A stretch of 64,000 nucleotides of DNA from Beijerinckiaceae bacterium (GTDB lineage Bacteria > Pseudomonadota > Alphaproteobacteria > Rhizobiales > Beijerinckiaceae), in assembly GCA_024304885.1 (NCBI GenBank), contig JALJOM010000003.1:2018110-2082109 (forward strand), given 5' to 3'. The first letter of the stretch is position 1. Each line of letters opens with the position of its first letter. The position numbers and the translations under genes were made by a program. This document shows positions 34,904 through 44,507 of the stretch, in pieces. The notes beneath the pieces were generated by a model, which worked only from the letters and a program-made list of their open reading frames with translations, had not been told where the DNA came from and made no database searches.

Positions 34904-36643
34904 ATGCCGCAACGCTCGCCAAAAGACCGCAATGTCCCGCGCCGACGGTTCGGTACCCCGGAGCCCGATGCGCAGCGTAAGCCTGCCCCGCGCGGGAAGG
35001 GCTCGTCGGCGGCGACGCCCGAGGTGCGCGAGCAGCCTACGACGGAGCGAATCGCCAAGATCATGGCCCGGGCCGGGGCCTGTTCGCGGCGCGACGCCGA
35101 GACCTGGATCGAGGAGGGCCGCGTCGCGGTCAACGGCGAGGTTCTGCTGGACCCGGCCTTCAACGTCGGCGACGACGACGTGATCACGATCGACGGGACG
35201 CCGCTCCCGCGCCGCGCCCGCACCCGGCTCTTTCGCTTCCACAAGCCGCGCGGCCTCGTCTCGACCGACCACGATCCGGAAGGCCGGCCGACCATCTTCG
35301 ATCATTTGCGCGAGCATTGGTCGGGCGGCCCGCGGGTCGTGAGCGTCGGCCGGCTCGATATCAATACCGAGGGGCTGATGCTCCTCACCAACGACGGCGG
35401 GCTCGCGCGGGTGCTCGAGCTTCCCTCGACGGGCTGGGTTCGGCGCTATCGCGTGCGGGTGAACGGCGAGACGGATCAGGCCACGCTCGACGGCTTGCGC
35501 CGAGGGGTCACCATCGACGGCGTCTCCTACGCCGGGATCGAGGCGACGCTCGACCGCGTTCAAGGCGCCAATTGCTGGCTCACCCTGTCGCTGCGCGAGG
35601 GCAAGAACCGCGAGGTCAAGCGCGTGCTCGAGCATCTCGGCCTTGCGGTCAACCGGCTGATCCGGCTCTCGTTCGGCCCGTTCCAGCTCGGCGAGCTCGC
35701 CGAGGGCGCGGTCGAGGAGGTCCGCACCAAGGTGCTGCGCGATCAGCTCGGGCCCTCGCTGGCGAAAGCCGCAGGCGCCGATTTCACGAGTCCCTCGGGG
35801 GAGGAGGAGAGCGTCTCTCCGCCCGCGGAAAAGGTGAGACGCGAGCCGGAGCGCCGGTCGGGGCAAGGTCGCCGTCCGAGCGACGAACCACGGCCAAGAC
35901 CAAGACCTACGGATGGACCACGGGCGACAGCGCGCGCGACCGACGCAGGCTCACGGGCGCCGACACCCGCCGCGGTCCCCAAGGTGAAGCCCCCGTCTCG
36001 CGTGCGCAAGCATGTCTCGGTCTTGCGCCGCCAGGAGGCCGAGGCACAGGGCGGGCCGCGCAAGCGGATTGAAAGGGGCGAAACCGCCGACCGGAGCGGT
36101 CGGGTCGTTTCGGTCGAGCGTGTTGTCGCGGTGGCGCCGAAGCCCGCCGAGACGAAGGGCAGGACCCGCAATGCTCGCCACTTCGAAGCCCTGCGCAAGG
36201 GTCCCGAAGGTGCCGCAGAGCGCAAGCCACGCGGTCCGAAATCCCGCGCCTCTGGAGCAACTTCCAGCGAAGCGGACGCCGGCTCGCGTCGCGAGATTGC
36301 GACAAGACGAGAAAATAGGGTGGGTTCCAAGCGGATCGGAAACCGCCCCAGTGCGAGGCCGGACGGACAAGAGTCTCGGCACCGGTCGCTGCCGGAGCGC
36401 ACGTCCGCGCGGCCGAGGAGTGGCGAGGCTGCGGCAGGACGGGCGGAACGACGCGAACGGCCGAACAGCGCGGCAGGTGGCCCGACGCCCTATCGGTCGC
36501 AGAAGCGTGCACCCGCGAAGACTCGGACGGACGGTGCCCATCCTGGGGCGCGCGCGGAGCGCAAGCCCGCCGGGAAGAGGCCGCCCGACGGCGGCCATCC
36601 GAAGGGACGGAACCGACCCGGGTCGCCTCCCCGCAAGGGTTGA
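34904..36643 (+). CDS. RluB/RsuA-type pseudouridine synthase with long basic tail
   Basis: A 579-residue protein. Residues 45-105 are an S4 RNA-binding domain (RIAKIMARAGACSRRDAETWIEEGRVAVNG). Residues 108-285 are the synthase core, with catalytic Asp in VGRLDINTEGLMLLTNDG and LREGKNREVKRVLEHLGL. It modifies a uridine in rRNA. The remaining ~290 residues are an Arg/Ala/Pro/Gly-rich disordered tail, about doubling the usual length. Codons 451-482 of this tail are a copy of the dispersed ~100-bp repeat in reverse orientation, so a repeat insertion has been absorbed in frame. Confidence 0.9.
   Translation: MPQRSPKDRNVPRRRFGTPEPDAQRKPAPRGKGSSAATPEVREQPTTERIAKIMARAGACSRRDAETWIEEGRVAVNGEVLLDPAFNVGDDDVITIDGTPLPRRARTRLFRFHKPRGLVSTDHDPEGRPTIFDHLREHWSGGPRVVSVGRLDINTEGLMLLTNDGGLARVLELPSTGWVRRYRVRVNGETDQATLDGLRRGVTIDGVSYAGIEATLDRVQGANCWLTLSLREGKNREVKRVLEHLGLAVNRLIRLSFGPFQLGELAEGAVEEVRTKVLRDQLGPSLAKAAGADFTSPSGEEESVSPPAEKVRREPERRSGQGRRPSDEPRPRPRPTDGPRATARATDAGSRAPTPAAVPKVKPPSRVRKHVSVLRRQEAEAQGGPRKRIERGETADRSGRVVSVERVVAVAPKPAETKGRTRNARHFEALRKGPEGAAERKPRGPKSRASGATSSEADAGSRREIATRRENRVGSKRIGNRPSARPDGQESRHRSLPERTSARPRSGEAAAGRAERRERPNSAAGGPTPYRSQKRAPAKTRTDGAHPGARAERKPAGKRPPDGGHPKGRNRPGSPPRKG
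36254..36350 (-). repeat. Dispersed repeat, copy B, inside a coding region
   Basis: Reverse orientation relative to copy A. On the minus strand it starts GGGGCGGTTTCCGATCCGC, contains TGTCGCAATCTCGCGACGCG, and ends CGCTGGAAGTTGCTC. It encodes part of the disordered tail of the pseudouridine synthase. Confidence 0.7.
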
Positions 36644-36649
36644 TCGCCC

Positions 36650-37225
36650 ATGCGGATCGTCGGCGGCAGGCTGAAGGGCCGGATCCTCGCCGGGCCGACC
36701 TCGCAGGCGATCCGGCCGACCTCGGACCGGCTGCGCGAGACGATCTTCGACATCCTCACCCATGCCTATGGCGATCCGGTCGCAGGCGCGCGCGTGCTCG
36801 ACCTCTTCGCCGGAACGGGTGCGATGGCGCTCGAGGCTCTGTCGCGCGGCGCAGCCCAGGCCCTGCTGGTCGACAAGAGCATCGAGGCCGTTGCGCTCGC
36901 TCGTGCCAATGTCGCAGTGCTCGGCCTCGGCGATCGGGCAGAGGTCCTGCGCCGTGATGCGGCACGGCTCGGAACGGCGCCGAGCGGCGACGCCTTTACT
37001 CTCGCCTTCCTCGATCCGCCCTATGGCAAAGGGCTCGCCGGCCCCGCGCTCGAGGCTCTGCGGAGCGCCCGCTGGCTCGCGGAGGATGCGCTCCTCGTCG
37101 TCGAGGAGGCGAAGGGCGTGGAGGTTTCGGTGCCGTCCGAGCTCGCCCTGATCGAAGCACGGACCTACGGCGACACGCAGGTGGCGTTTCTGCGCTCCTG
37201 GGCGGGACGAGGAAAGGCGGACTAA
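36650..37225 (+). CDS. rsmD: 16S rRNA (guanine966-N2)-methyltransferase
   Basis: A 191-residue methyltransferase. It has MRIVGGRLKGRILAGP and IRPTSDRLRETIFDIL at the start, the SAM loop LDLFAGTGAMALEALSRGA (~49-67), and the catalytic motif as FLDPPYGKG (~120-128) in place of NPPY. It makes m2G966 in 16S rRNA. It starts 6 bp after the pseudouridine synthase gene, so the two rRNA-modifying enzymes are co-expressed. Confidence 0.94.
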   Translation: MRIVGGRLKGRILAGPTSQAIRPTSDRLRETIFDILTHAYGDPVAGARVLDLFAGTGAMALEALSRGAAQALLVDKSIEAVALARANVAVLGLGDRAEVLRRDAARLGTAPSGDAFTLAFLDPPYGKGLAGPALEALRSARWLAEDALLVVEEAKGVEVSVPSELALIEARTYGDTQVAFLRSWAGRGKAD

Positions 37226-37242
37226 CCGACAACAGGAAAAAG

Positions 37243-37270
37243 AATGGCGCGCCGGAGAGGATGAAACTGG
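37243..37270 (+). repeat. 28-bp direct repeat, left copy
   Basis: AATGGCGCGCCGGAGAGGAT and the next 8 bases match 39004-39031 at 25 of 28 positions. The two copies flank the DUF6602-type gene. The first 14 bases resemble the 3' end of tRNA-Arg at 62533 in the same orientation. Confidence 0.55.
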
Positions 37271-37360
37271 GCACCGCTATGTCATTGTAACTACGTATTA
37301 ATTTCCAGATCGAGAAGGGGCGTCTCCTTGGTCACAACTCACGATCCTGGCAATCACTCC

Positions 37361-38737
37361 CTAGAAAGAAATCCGGATGCGGCCCAATCCAATGTTGCCT
37401 TCCTTCTGGGCTTCACCGGATACTTCGTGCCAGGATTCTACACCTCGCTCCAATTCGCGCAAAAGCTTCGTGGTCCTGATGCGCGCTTCAGTTGTCGCGC
37501 TTTGAAGTTTTCCTGCGAGAGCGTCGAGCCTCCATCGGTCCTGTTCGAGAGACGTGAGCAACCTTCCATTGACTACCGTTGAGTAGAGCTTCTCGCGAAA
37601 ACAAGTGAGTTTGCCTTCAGCCTCGACTATGAGCCGTTCATTCGTCAGCGTCTGTTTGGCCTGTGTTAGCTTGATCCTGTTGACCTTGCACCACGTCTTC
37701 AGGCGGGCATCATCTGATTCAATTACTCCCTGAATCTGAACTACACGTAGTAACAACCATTGCTCGCGGGTCAGGCGCATTGGTTCCCATCCGAGCTCCT
37801 TCCTGGATAGTTCGTCGCTAGAGGTTTTAACCTCGCCGTACCTAACACCAAGTAAACCATCATCAGCTGTGAAAAACCGGGCGGTCAAGAGAGGCGTTGT
37901 TCGCCCCTGAGAAAGGTGCGCGTCGAAGGGATACGGCCACGCGAAGTCGGTAGCAAACCGATACCATAGCGTCTCTATGATGAAGTGTAACGGGTTGGCA
38001 GCACTTGTTGCCAAAAGCGGCCATACTCCTCGTTCATTTGCCGGTCGGAGATAGGGGTGACCGTTGTATCGAACTATCGTGTTCTCGCCGCAGACGATTA
38101 GATTTGGAAACTGGTATGGAATGAAGATCGGTCGTTGTGGCCAGATGAATTCACGGAAGTACTTCATGAATCCATCGCGCAAACCTCCCTCAGTTGAATA
38201 ACCGTCGTATGCAAACACGATCCTTAACGGCGCGTGATAGCTATGTGCGAAGTATGTAAGAGTAGCTTGATCGGCCACGTCCGGAGTTGGTACCCGCCCC
38301 ATGAGTTCGGCGAAGCGAATGGCCGCAGACTGGTCGTTGACACCATCGGCTGCGCTTGCCTCAAACTGGGTAAGAACGGATGCAAGGGTATCGTGTGAAG
38401 TTCGCAACTCCGAAGCATACAGGGTCTTCTTGACCTCAAACGCTGCCAAGACGTTTCGAACGGGCCATACGAACGACTCGGTGTAAGGGATTCGTCGCCC
38501 CTCCCCATGCACCAACATGCAGTCAATTTGCCTGCTTAGAGACTCGCCGGGTCCAGAGGCGAAACCCTGAACTAGTTTCAAGTTCAGGGTGTCGGGTACC
38601 ATTTCGCCGAGAATGGACCTGGAAAGCCCCTCATACATCGCGCCGATGGTAGGCCCATGACTGATGCTCTGCTCTTCGAGCTCCTTTTGTTCGTACTTCT
38701 GCAGAGCGAGAAGGATGTCGGCGACCGACTTCAGCAT
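37361..38737 (-). CDS. DUF6602-type protein, putative nuclease
   Basis: A 458-residue protein from ATG 38737, with GGAGGGAGA before it. The N-terminal ~150 residues match the DUF6602 pattern: SISHGPTIGAMYEGLSRSILGEMVPDTL, LVQGFASGPG, SRQIDCMLVHGEGRRIPYTESFVWPVRNVLAAFEVKKTL. The D in QIDCML followed by ExK in FEVKK is the spacing of PD-(D/E)xK nucleases. The C-terminal part has no known motif (residues 160-455). DUF6602 proteins often occur in defence islands, alone or with other systems. GC is clearly lower than in rsmD next door, and direct repeats flank the gene, so it was probably acquired horizontally. Confidence 0.68.
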   Translation of the reverse strand: MLKSVADILLALQKYEQKELEEQSISHGPTIGAMYEGLSRSILGEMVPDTLNLKLVQGFASGPGESLSRQIDCMLVHGEGRRIPYTESFVWPVRNVLAAFEVKKTLYASELRTSHDTLASVLTQFEASAADGVNDQSAAIRFAELMGRVPTPDVADQATLTYFAHSYHAPLRIVFAYDGYSTEGGLRDGFMKYFREFIWPQRPIFIPYQFPNLIVCGENTIVRYNGHPYLRPANERGVWPLLATSAANPLHFIIETLWYRFATDFAWPYPFDAHLSQGRTTPLLTARFFTADDGLLGVRYGEVKTSSDELSRKELGWEPMRLTREQWLLLRVVQIQGVIESDDARLKTWCKVNRIKLTQAKQTLTNERLIVEAEGKLTCFREKLYSTVVNGRLLTSLEQDRWRLDALAGKLQSATTEARIRTTKLLRELERGVESWHEVSGEAQKEGNIGLGRIRISF

Positions 38738-39337
38738 GCTCTGTCTCCCTCCGTTCGTCTCGATCTGGCTCAACATCGACCGCCCGCAGATAGGCTGCCG
38801 ATCAACCGACGCACTGTATGACCCGCACCGTTGCTCGACGACAACAAAGTTCGAGCACGACCTGCAAAGGCTAAGCGCCTGTCCGCTCCTTGAAAACCTC
38901 ATCTCTCAGGCCTGGATTGCACCGATCTCAAAATCTCGAGCAGGCTAAATGCGGAGGCCGAAGAAGCGGCGGCGGCAAACAGAGTTCGAATCCTGCCCGG
39001 TGAAATGGCGCGCCCGAGAGGATGAAAGTGAGAACATTTCGAGATGGAGCATCTGCGTAGAAACTTAGTGCAATCGATATCTTGTAAAAATATTGACCGC
39101 TTGCGGTCGATCGTTGCACGCACTTTATAAATATTCATCAATGACAGTAATGTTTTATACTAACAGGATTCGAACTCAGAGAAAATGGCTAACACACTAT
39201 TTGTCATCTGGATGCTAGTCACTGGGCGGCCGGTACACGCGGTTGCGTTCAGCAATACTTCTATCGTGCCTTGATACGCTGGATGCCTGTCACGACCGCA
39301 TGGAAGCACCTAAAACTATACCATAAAGGAACGGCCT
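38738..39337. other. Non-coding stretch upstream of the cas operon
   Basis: No supported gene in about 600 bp. It holds the right copy of the 28-bp repeat (39004-39031). It also holds a GTTCGAATCCTGCCCGG stretch near 38985-39001 that resembles a tRNA T-arm but does not fold as one, and a palindrome GACCGC-TT-GCGGTC (39095-39108) followed by TATAAA. The DNA from about 39040 on is AT-rich. Confidence 0.5.
39004..39031 (+). repeat. 28-bp direct repeat, right copy
   Basis: Matches 37243-37270 at 25 of 28 positions. Its first 12 bases after AA are identical to the 3' end of tRNA-Arg (62533-62544). Could be an old attachment site. Confidence 0.55.
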
Positions 39338-39366
39338 GTGACAGATTTGATAAACAAAGATAGAAT
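39338..39366 (+). promoter_or_regulatory. Likely sigma-70 promoter of the cas operon
   Basis: GTGACA (39338-39343), 17 bases, then TAGAAT (39361-39366). Both hexamers match the consensus at five of six positions. It lies 30 bp before the cas3 start. Confidence 0.5.
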
Positions 39367-39396
39367 GTAAAAGTTTAGGCGCGTACGGCTTTCTGA

Positions 39397-42135
39397 TTGG
39401 GAACAGGCTCGATTCTCGTGGACCATGCGATACTGCAATTGTGGGGCAAAGCAGAGCATGACGCGGGTGCCCGAAGTTTCCACCCGCTTGCTTTTCATTT
39501 GCTCGACGTCGCGGCTTGTGCCGAGGCTTGGCTCCGCGTGAGTCCGCGCTGGCTCGACAGGCTCGCGGGGCGGCTTGAGGTCGACCGCGATGCTTTGCGC
39601 GATCTCGTCGTCGTACTGATCGCCCTGCACGACATCGGCAAATGCGCGCGCGGGTTCCAAGGCAAGCGGCTTGAGCTTTGGCCGGAGGTTCTCGGGACAT
39701 GTCCGAAGGACCCTCTGTCCGTGCGCCACGATGCCGCCGGCCTTTGGTTGATGAAAGACGTCGACGAACTAGCGGACATCGCCGAGCGCATCTTGCCCGA
39801 GCTCTGCGCGTCGAACCGCGACCTCGTCTTTCAAGCGAGCTGCGGCCATCATGGCGAGCCGATCGACGGGAAGGAGATTCGCAATCCGAGGCACGACATA
39901 GGTCGCGAGTGCCGCAAGGTTGCCGTTGCTCTGGTAGAGGCTGTCCTCAGTCTGTTCGACCCGAAGCTTTCTTGCTCTATAGATGACCGGCACACGCCTT
40001 TGTTTTCCTTCGCCTTGTCGGGTCTCACGGTTCTTTCCGATTGGCTCGGTTCCAACCGGACCTGGTTTCCGTTCCGAACGCCCTCCGAGGTCGACGACCT
40101 CGATGACTATTGGAACCACATCGCACGTCCCTCGGCCGAGAAGGTATTGAAGGAATCGGGGCTCCTACCCGCGCGACCTGCGCAGGGCCAGGGACTCAGC
40201 GATCTATTCCCTACGATCCAGGCGCCGACCGAGCTGCAATGTTTCGCGGGCAAGGTGGAAATCGGCGACGGACCACAGCTCTTCGTCATCGAGGACATGA
40301 CCGGCGCCGGCAAGACCGAGGCCGCGGTCCTCCTCGCCTATCGCCTGATCTCGGCCGGCAAGGCACGCGGCCTCTACGTGGCGCTTCCCACGATGGCGAC
40401 GGCCAATGCCATGTTCGATCGGCTCGCCCGCTCCTATCGAGCCATGTTCGACAACTTGCCGACACCGTCGATCGTTCTCGTCCACGGCAGGCGTAGTCTC
40501 GTCGAGGGATTCGCGAGCTTGCCGAGTCGACTTGGCCGCAACGAAGACACGGATTTCGAGGACGACGACCCGTCAAGCACGACGGCGAGCGCGTTCTGCG
40601 CGGACTGGATCCGGCGCTCGGCGAAGCAAGCCTTCCTCGCGCAAGTCGGGGCCGGCACGATCGATCAAGCCCTGCTCGCTGTGCTCCCCGCCCGGCACCA
40701 ATCGCTGCGGCTCCACGGCCTTTCCGACAAAGTGCTCGTCATCGACGAGGCTCATGCCTACGATGCCTATATGGGCGAGGAGATCGAGACTTTGCTCCGC
40801 TTCCATTCGGCGCTCGGCGGCTCGGCCATCGTGCTCTCCGCGACCTTGCCGGCGGAGCGGCGTACGAGGCTCGTCCGGGCTTTCCGGCAAGGAGTCGAAG
40901 GACCGTCCTGGACCGCGAGCGCCATGGCCTATCCGCTCGTGACCACGGTCTCCGGTGCCACGGCGCGCGAGACGCCGCTCGCGCTGCGCGAGGCGCTTGA
41001 GCGCACCGTCGATGTTCAGCGTGTGGCCTCGCTCGACGACGTGCATGCGATCGCGCTTTCGGCTGCTCGGGCGGGCGCGGCGGTCGCCGTCATTCGCAAC
41101 ACCGTCGATGAAGCCATCGCGAGCCGCGACGCGCTCGCCGCCGAGTTCAGCGATGTGGTGTTATTTCACGCCCGGTTTGCGTTGTGCGACCGGGCGAGCG
41201 TCGAGGACGACGTGCTCGGGCGGTTCGGGAAAGACAGCAAGGGCAGGCGCAACTGCATTCTCGTCGCGACCCAGGTCGTGGAGCAATCCTTGGATCTCGA
41301 CTTCGATGTGATGCTGACCGACCTCGCGCCTGTGGATCTCTTGATCCAGCGCGCGGGGCGGTTGTGGCGGCATGAGCGCGGATTGCGGCCGGGCGCCGAT
41401 CGCCCGATCCTGCATATTCTTTCGCCCGAGCCGCCTGATGACGGCGAGCCGCGGTGGCTTTCCGGACTTCTCCCGGGGACATGTGGTGTCTACAGTAACG
41501 CTGCATTGCTCTGGCGCTCCGCCAAGGCATTGTTCTCCGCCGGAAAGATCGTGAGCAAGACGAGCGCGGATCTCGCGGCGGTTGAGAGCGGCGAGGTGCG
41601 CGCGCTCGTCGAGTCCGTCTACGGGGACGGGCGGCTCGAGATCCCCGAGGGCTTGCAAGCGGCCGAGAACGAGTCCGAGGGCATGCACGGCGCCGAGAAG
41701 GTCTGGGCCGCGCAGAACGTCCTGAAGCTCGATCGCGGATACGACCGCGCGGGCGCCCCGTGGGACAGCGATACGAAGGTGCAAACAAGGATCGGCGAGG
41801 AGGCGATCACCTTGCGGCTCGCCAAGGTCGAGGAGGGTCGCGTCGTTCCTTGGGCCGAGGTGGGGGATGGCGCGGACTGGCGAGCCTGGGCACTCTCCGA
41901 GGTCAGCGTGCGCAAAGCGCTCTGCGAGAGAACCGAAAATCCGGCGAACCTCGCAACGGCGATCGAGGCCGCGCAACAGGACTGGACCGTGTCAGAGATG
42001 GAAATTCCGATCTTGGTGCTGACAAGGGACGAAAAAGAAGCATGGCGCGGGATCGTTTCGAGCCGCAAGGCCCCGAGCAACAGGATCCGGTACTCTCCAA
42101 CGGCCGGTCTAGAGCTGAAAGCGAGCTGGGCCTGA
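39397..42135 (+). CDS. cas3: Cas3 helicase-nuclease (type I-E)
   Basis: A 912-residue fusion of the HD nuclease and SF2 helicase that shreds DNA marked by Cascade. The start is TTG 39397 (GTG 39418 is possible). The HD domain has FHPLAFH, IALHDIGK (HD at 78-79) and SCGHHG (~149-153). The helicase has Walker A MTGAGKTEAA (301-310), DEAH in LVIDEAHAYD (447-456), SATLP, then VATQVVEQSLDLDFD and QRAGRLWRH (motif VI). A Cas3 C-terminal domain follows. All nuclease and helicase residues seem intact. It is the first gene of the operon, with 78 bp before cas8e. Confidence 0.95.
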   Translation: MGTGSILVDHAILQLWGKAEHDAGARSFHPLAFHLLDVAACAEAWLRVSPRWLDRLAGRLEVDRDALRDLVVVLIALHDIGKCARGFQGKRLELWPEVLGTCPKDPLSVRHDAAGLWLMKDVDELADIAERILPELCASNRDLVFQASCGHHGEPIDGKEIRNPRHDIGRECRKVAVALVEAVLSLFDPKLSCSIDDRHTPLFSFALSGLTVLSDWLGSNRTWFPFRTPSEVDDLDDYWNHIARPSAEKVLKESGLLPARPAQGQGLSDLFPTIQAPTELQCFAGKVEIGDGPQLFVIEDMTGAGKTEAAVLLAYRLISAGKARGLYVALPTMATANAMFDRLARSYRAMFDNLPTPSIVLVHGRRSLVEGFASLPSRLGRNEDTDFEDDDPSSTTASAFCADWIRRSAKQAFLAQVGAGTIDQALLAVLPARHQSLRLHGLSDKVLVIDEAHAYDAYMGEEIETLLRFHSALGGSAIVLSATLPAERRTRLVRAFRQGVEGPSWTASAMAYPLVTTVSGATARETPLALREALERTVDVQRVASLDDVHAIALSAARAGAAVAVIRNTVDEAIASRDALAAEFSDVVLFHARFALCDRASVEDDVLGRFGKDSKGRRNCILVATQVVEQSLDLDFDVMLTDLAPVDLLIQRAGRLWRHERGLRPGADRPILHILSPEPPDDGEPRWLSGLLPGTCGVYSNAALLWRSAKALFSAGKIVSKTSADLAAVESGEVRALVESVYGDGRLEIPEGLQAAENESEGMHGAEKVWAAQNVLKLDRGYDRAGAPWDSDTKVQTRIGEEAITLRLAKVEEGRVVPWAEVGDGADWRAWALSEVSVRKALCERTENPANLATAIEAAQQDWTVSEMEIPILVLTRDEKEAWRGIVSSRKAPSNRIRYSPTAGLELKASWA

Positions 42136-42213
42136 TGCCGCAGCGCAACTGGAGTTGACGTATCAGATGAGTATTTCTCATGATCTTCTCTCCTCATTTC
42201 GAAGAGAGGCATT

Positions 42214-43899
42214 ATGGGATCATCAATGTTCAACCTCTCGGCCGAGCCTTGGCTTCCCGTCCGTCGGGCGAACGGAACGGTCGAATACATCCGCCCCGCG
42301 GAGATCACCTCCGACCACGCCACGAACCCCGTCGTCGCGCTCGCCTGGCCGAGGCCCGACTTCGATCTCGCCGCCCAAGAATTCCTGATCGGCCTTCTCG
42401 CCGCGATCTATCCGGCCGACCCGCGCGAGCCGAAGCAATGGATGCGCCTCTTCCACGAGCCGCCCCCGCCCGAGGTTCTCGAGGCACGCCTCGCGCCCTT
42501 CGCCCACGCCTTCGTGCTCGACGGCGACGGCCCGCGCTTCCTCCAGGATCTCGATCCGCTCGAAGCCGACCCATCTCCCGTCGAGGCGCTCTTCATCGAG
42601 GCGCCGGGCGCCATCACGGTAAAGCAAAACAAGGATCTCCTCGTGAAGCGCGGCCGAGTGTCCGTGCTGTCGCGAGCGGCCGGGGCCATGGCGCTCTACG
42701 CACTGCAACAATTCGCGCCTTCGGGCGGCGCAGGTCACCGCACGTCTCTCCGGGGAGGTGGGCCGCTCGTCACCTTGGTTCTTCCCGACACCGCCGACAC
42801 CAAAAGACCCGTCACGTTGTGGCAGCGCCTGTGGCTCAACACACCCGCGGATTACACGCTCGACCTCGACCGCACGAAGGACGCTTTCCCTTGGCTCGCG
42901 CCGACGCGGACCTCGGCCAACAAGGAGGTCGTCAACGAGACCGACGCCCACAAGCTGCAAGCCTTCTTCGGAATGCCGCGCCGCATCCGCCTCGTCCTCC
43001 AACCCAACATGGAAGGCAAGCCCTGTGACCTCACCGGCTTTGTCGATGACGTCATCGTAACCGGCTTTCAAACCAGTCCCTGGGGCGTGAACTATGGCGC
43101 TTGGCGGCATCCGCTCTCTCCCTACTACAAGGTGAAGCTGAACGCTCCTGAGACGCTCCCGGTCCATGCGCCGGAAGGGCGGTTGGGCTATCGGCAATGG
43201 CTCGGCCTCGTCTACAGGAACCCAGAGGCCACACGGCTTCCCGCAGCGGCGATCACAAGTGCGAAAGGACGCCTGACCAATCTCGGCAGGAGATGGGAAA
43301 AGACGTCCCGGCTCCTCGCTGGCGGCTTCGCCATGGACAACATGAAGGCCCTCGCCTTCGCCGAGACGGAGCTGCCTCTCCATTGCGTGGGTGACGCGAT
43401 GCTCGCCGAGGACATCGCCCGACTTGCAAGCCTCATGGTGGACGCAGCGGGAGTCGTGGCCTCGGCCCTCGGCACAGCGCTTCGGCTCGCCCTCTTCGGT
43501 CCGAAAAGCGAGGTCAAGGCCGACACGACCATTCTCGAAGCGGCGCGCGAACGCTTATGGGACGATACCGACAGCGACTTCCACCGTCTGCTCGACTTGG
43601 CCATCGAGGCCTTCACCGATGATACCGTCGAGAATCCGCAAGGCGCGCTCGCCGAGAAATGGCGCGCCATCCTCGCGCGCCGCGCGCTCGTGATCTTCGA
43701 CGACAGCGCACCCATCGAATCCTTCGATCTGATCCCGCCCGCGGATGTGGTCGCCGGGCGCAAGCTCCTGTCGCTTGCGATGAAAGGCTACGGCAAATTT
43801 GGCACCGAGCTCTACAAGGTGCTCGCACTCACGTCCCCCGAGGCTAGGAAGAAAGCTGGAAAGCAAGGAAAGCACGCCACCAAGGAGCTCCGCCCGTGA
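42214..43899 (+). CDS. cas8e: Cas8e (Cse1/CasA), Cascade large subunit
   Basis: A 561-residue protein, somewhat longer than the E. coli 502. It has the family start FNLSAEPWLPVRRANGTVEYIRPAEI, the SRAAGAMALYALQQFAPSGGAGHRTSLRGGGPLVTL region, WGVNYGAWRHPLSPYY and AGGFAMDNMKALAFAETELPLH. It recognises the protospacer-adjacent motif and recruits Cas3. It overlaps cas11 by 4 bp. Confidence 0.93.
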   Translation: MGSSMFNLSAEPWLPVRRANGTVEYIRPAEITSDHATNPVVALAWPRPDFDLAAQEFLIGLLAAIYPADPREPKQWMRLFHEPPPPEVLEARLAPFAHAFVLDGDGPRFLQDLDPLEADPSPVEALFIEAPGAITVKQNKDLLVKRGRVSVLSRAAGAMALYALQQFAPSGGAGHRTSLRGGGPLVTLVLPDTADTKRPVTLWQRLWLNTPADYTLDLDRTKDAFPWLAPTRTSANKEVVNETDAHKLQAFFGMPRRIRLVLQPNMEGKPCDLTGFVDDVIVTGFQTSPWGVNYGAWRHPLSPYYKVKLNAPETLPVHAPEGRLGYRQWLGLVYRNPEATRLPAAAITSAKGRLTNLGRRWEKTSRLLAGGFAMDNMKALAFAETELPLHCVGDAMLAEDIARLASLMVDAAGVVASALGTALRLALFGPKSEVKADTTILEAARERLWDDTDSDFHRLLDLAIEAFTDDTVENPQGALAEKWRAILARRALVIFDDSAPIESFDLIPPADVVAGRKLLSLAMKGYGKFGTELYKVLALTSPEARKKAGKQGKHATKELRP

Positions 43900-44480
43900 C
43901 CCACGACGAAATCAAACCTACGATCGGCAAGGCGGCGCTCACATGGTGGAGCGCGCTCCAGCCCAATCCCGACAAGACGAAAGTGAGGAAAGGAGACTCG
44001 GGTGCGTTGGCGCGTTTGCGCCGATCGGAGCTGATCGAAGCTGCGACAGAGGAAGCGACGGCAGACCTTTGCCGGCGCTTGCAGTCCTTCGTGCGGTTTC
44101 CGGGCACAGGATCCCTGGAGCGTGCCGCCGTGATCGCGGCGGTCCTCGCCCACATCCGGGAGCACGACTCGTCGCGTACCGTCGCCACAGCGGCAGGCCA
44201 AGCCAAAGGCGATGATCAGCGCGTGTTGCAGCCTCTGCGTCTGCGCCGGCTGCTGGCCGCGACGACACCGGACGAAAGCCTCATCGCGTTCCGCCGGCTC
44301 GTCGCGCTCCTCGGCCACAAGGTGAATGTCGCCGACCTCGCAGAATGCCTCTTCGACTGGCCTGACGAGACCCGAGGACAGCGACGGCGGACCCGATTCG
44401 CCTTCGACTACTATGGCGCTGGCGCTGCCGCACCCGAAGATTCGGCCGCGCCCGACAATCCCGACCACGCTGCGGCCTGA
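43896..44480 (+). CDS. cse2: Cas11e (Cse2/CasB), Cascade small subunit
   Basis: A 194-residue, helix-rich basic protein. It has WWSALQP near the N terminus, DSGALARLRRS, and a second bundle with RFRRLV-like IAFRRLVALLGHK and ECLFDWPDETRGQRRRTRFAFDYYG at the end, which matches Cse2. Two copies lie along the backbone of Cascade and steady the displaced strand. Coupled to cas8e by ATGA-type overlap. Confidence 0.9.
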   Translation: MTHDEIKPTIGKAALTWWSALQPNPDKTKVRKGDSGALARLRRSELIEAATEEATADLCRRLQSFVRFPGTGSLERAAVIAAVLAHIREHDSSRTVATAAGQAKGDDQRVLQPLRLRRLLAATTPDESLIAFRRLVALLGHKVNVADLAECLFDWPDETRGQRRRTRFAFDYYGAGAAAPEDSAAPDNPDHAAA

Positions 44481-44507
44481 ACCCCACTTGCCACAAAGGA
44501 TTATCAC

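Noticed and set aside
38974-39003. A tRNA-like 3' end (GTTCGAATCCTGCCC)
   Set aside because: The flanking bases do not form a T stem and no other arms are found.
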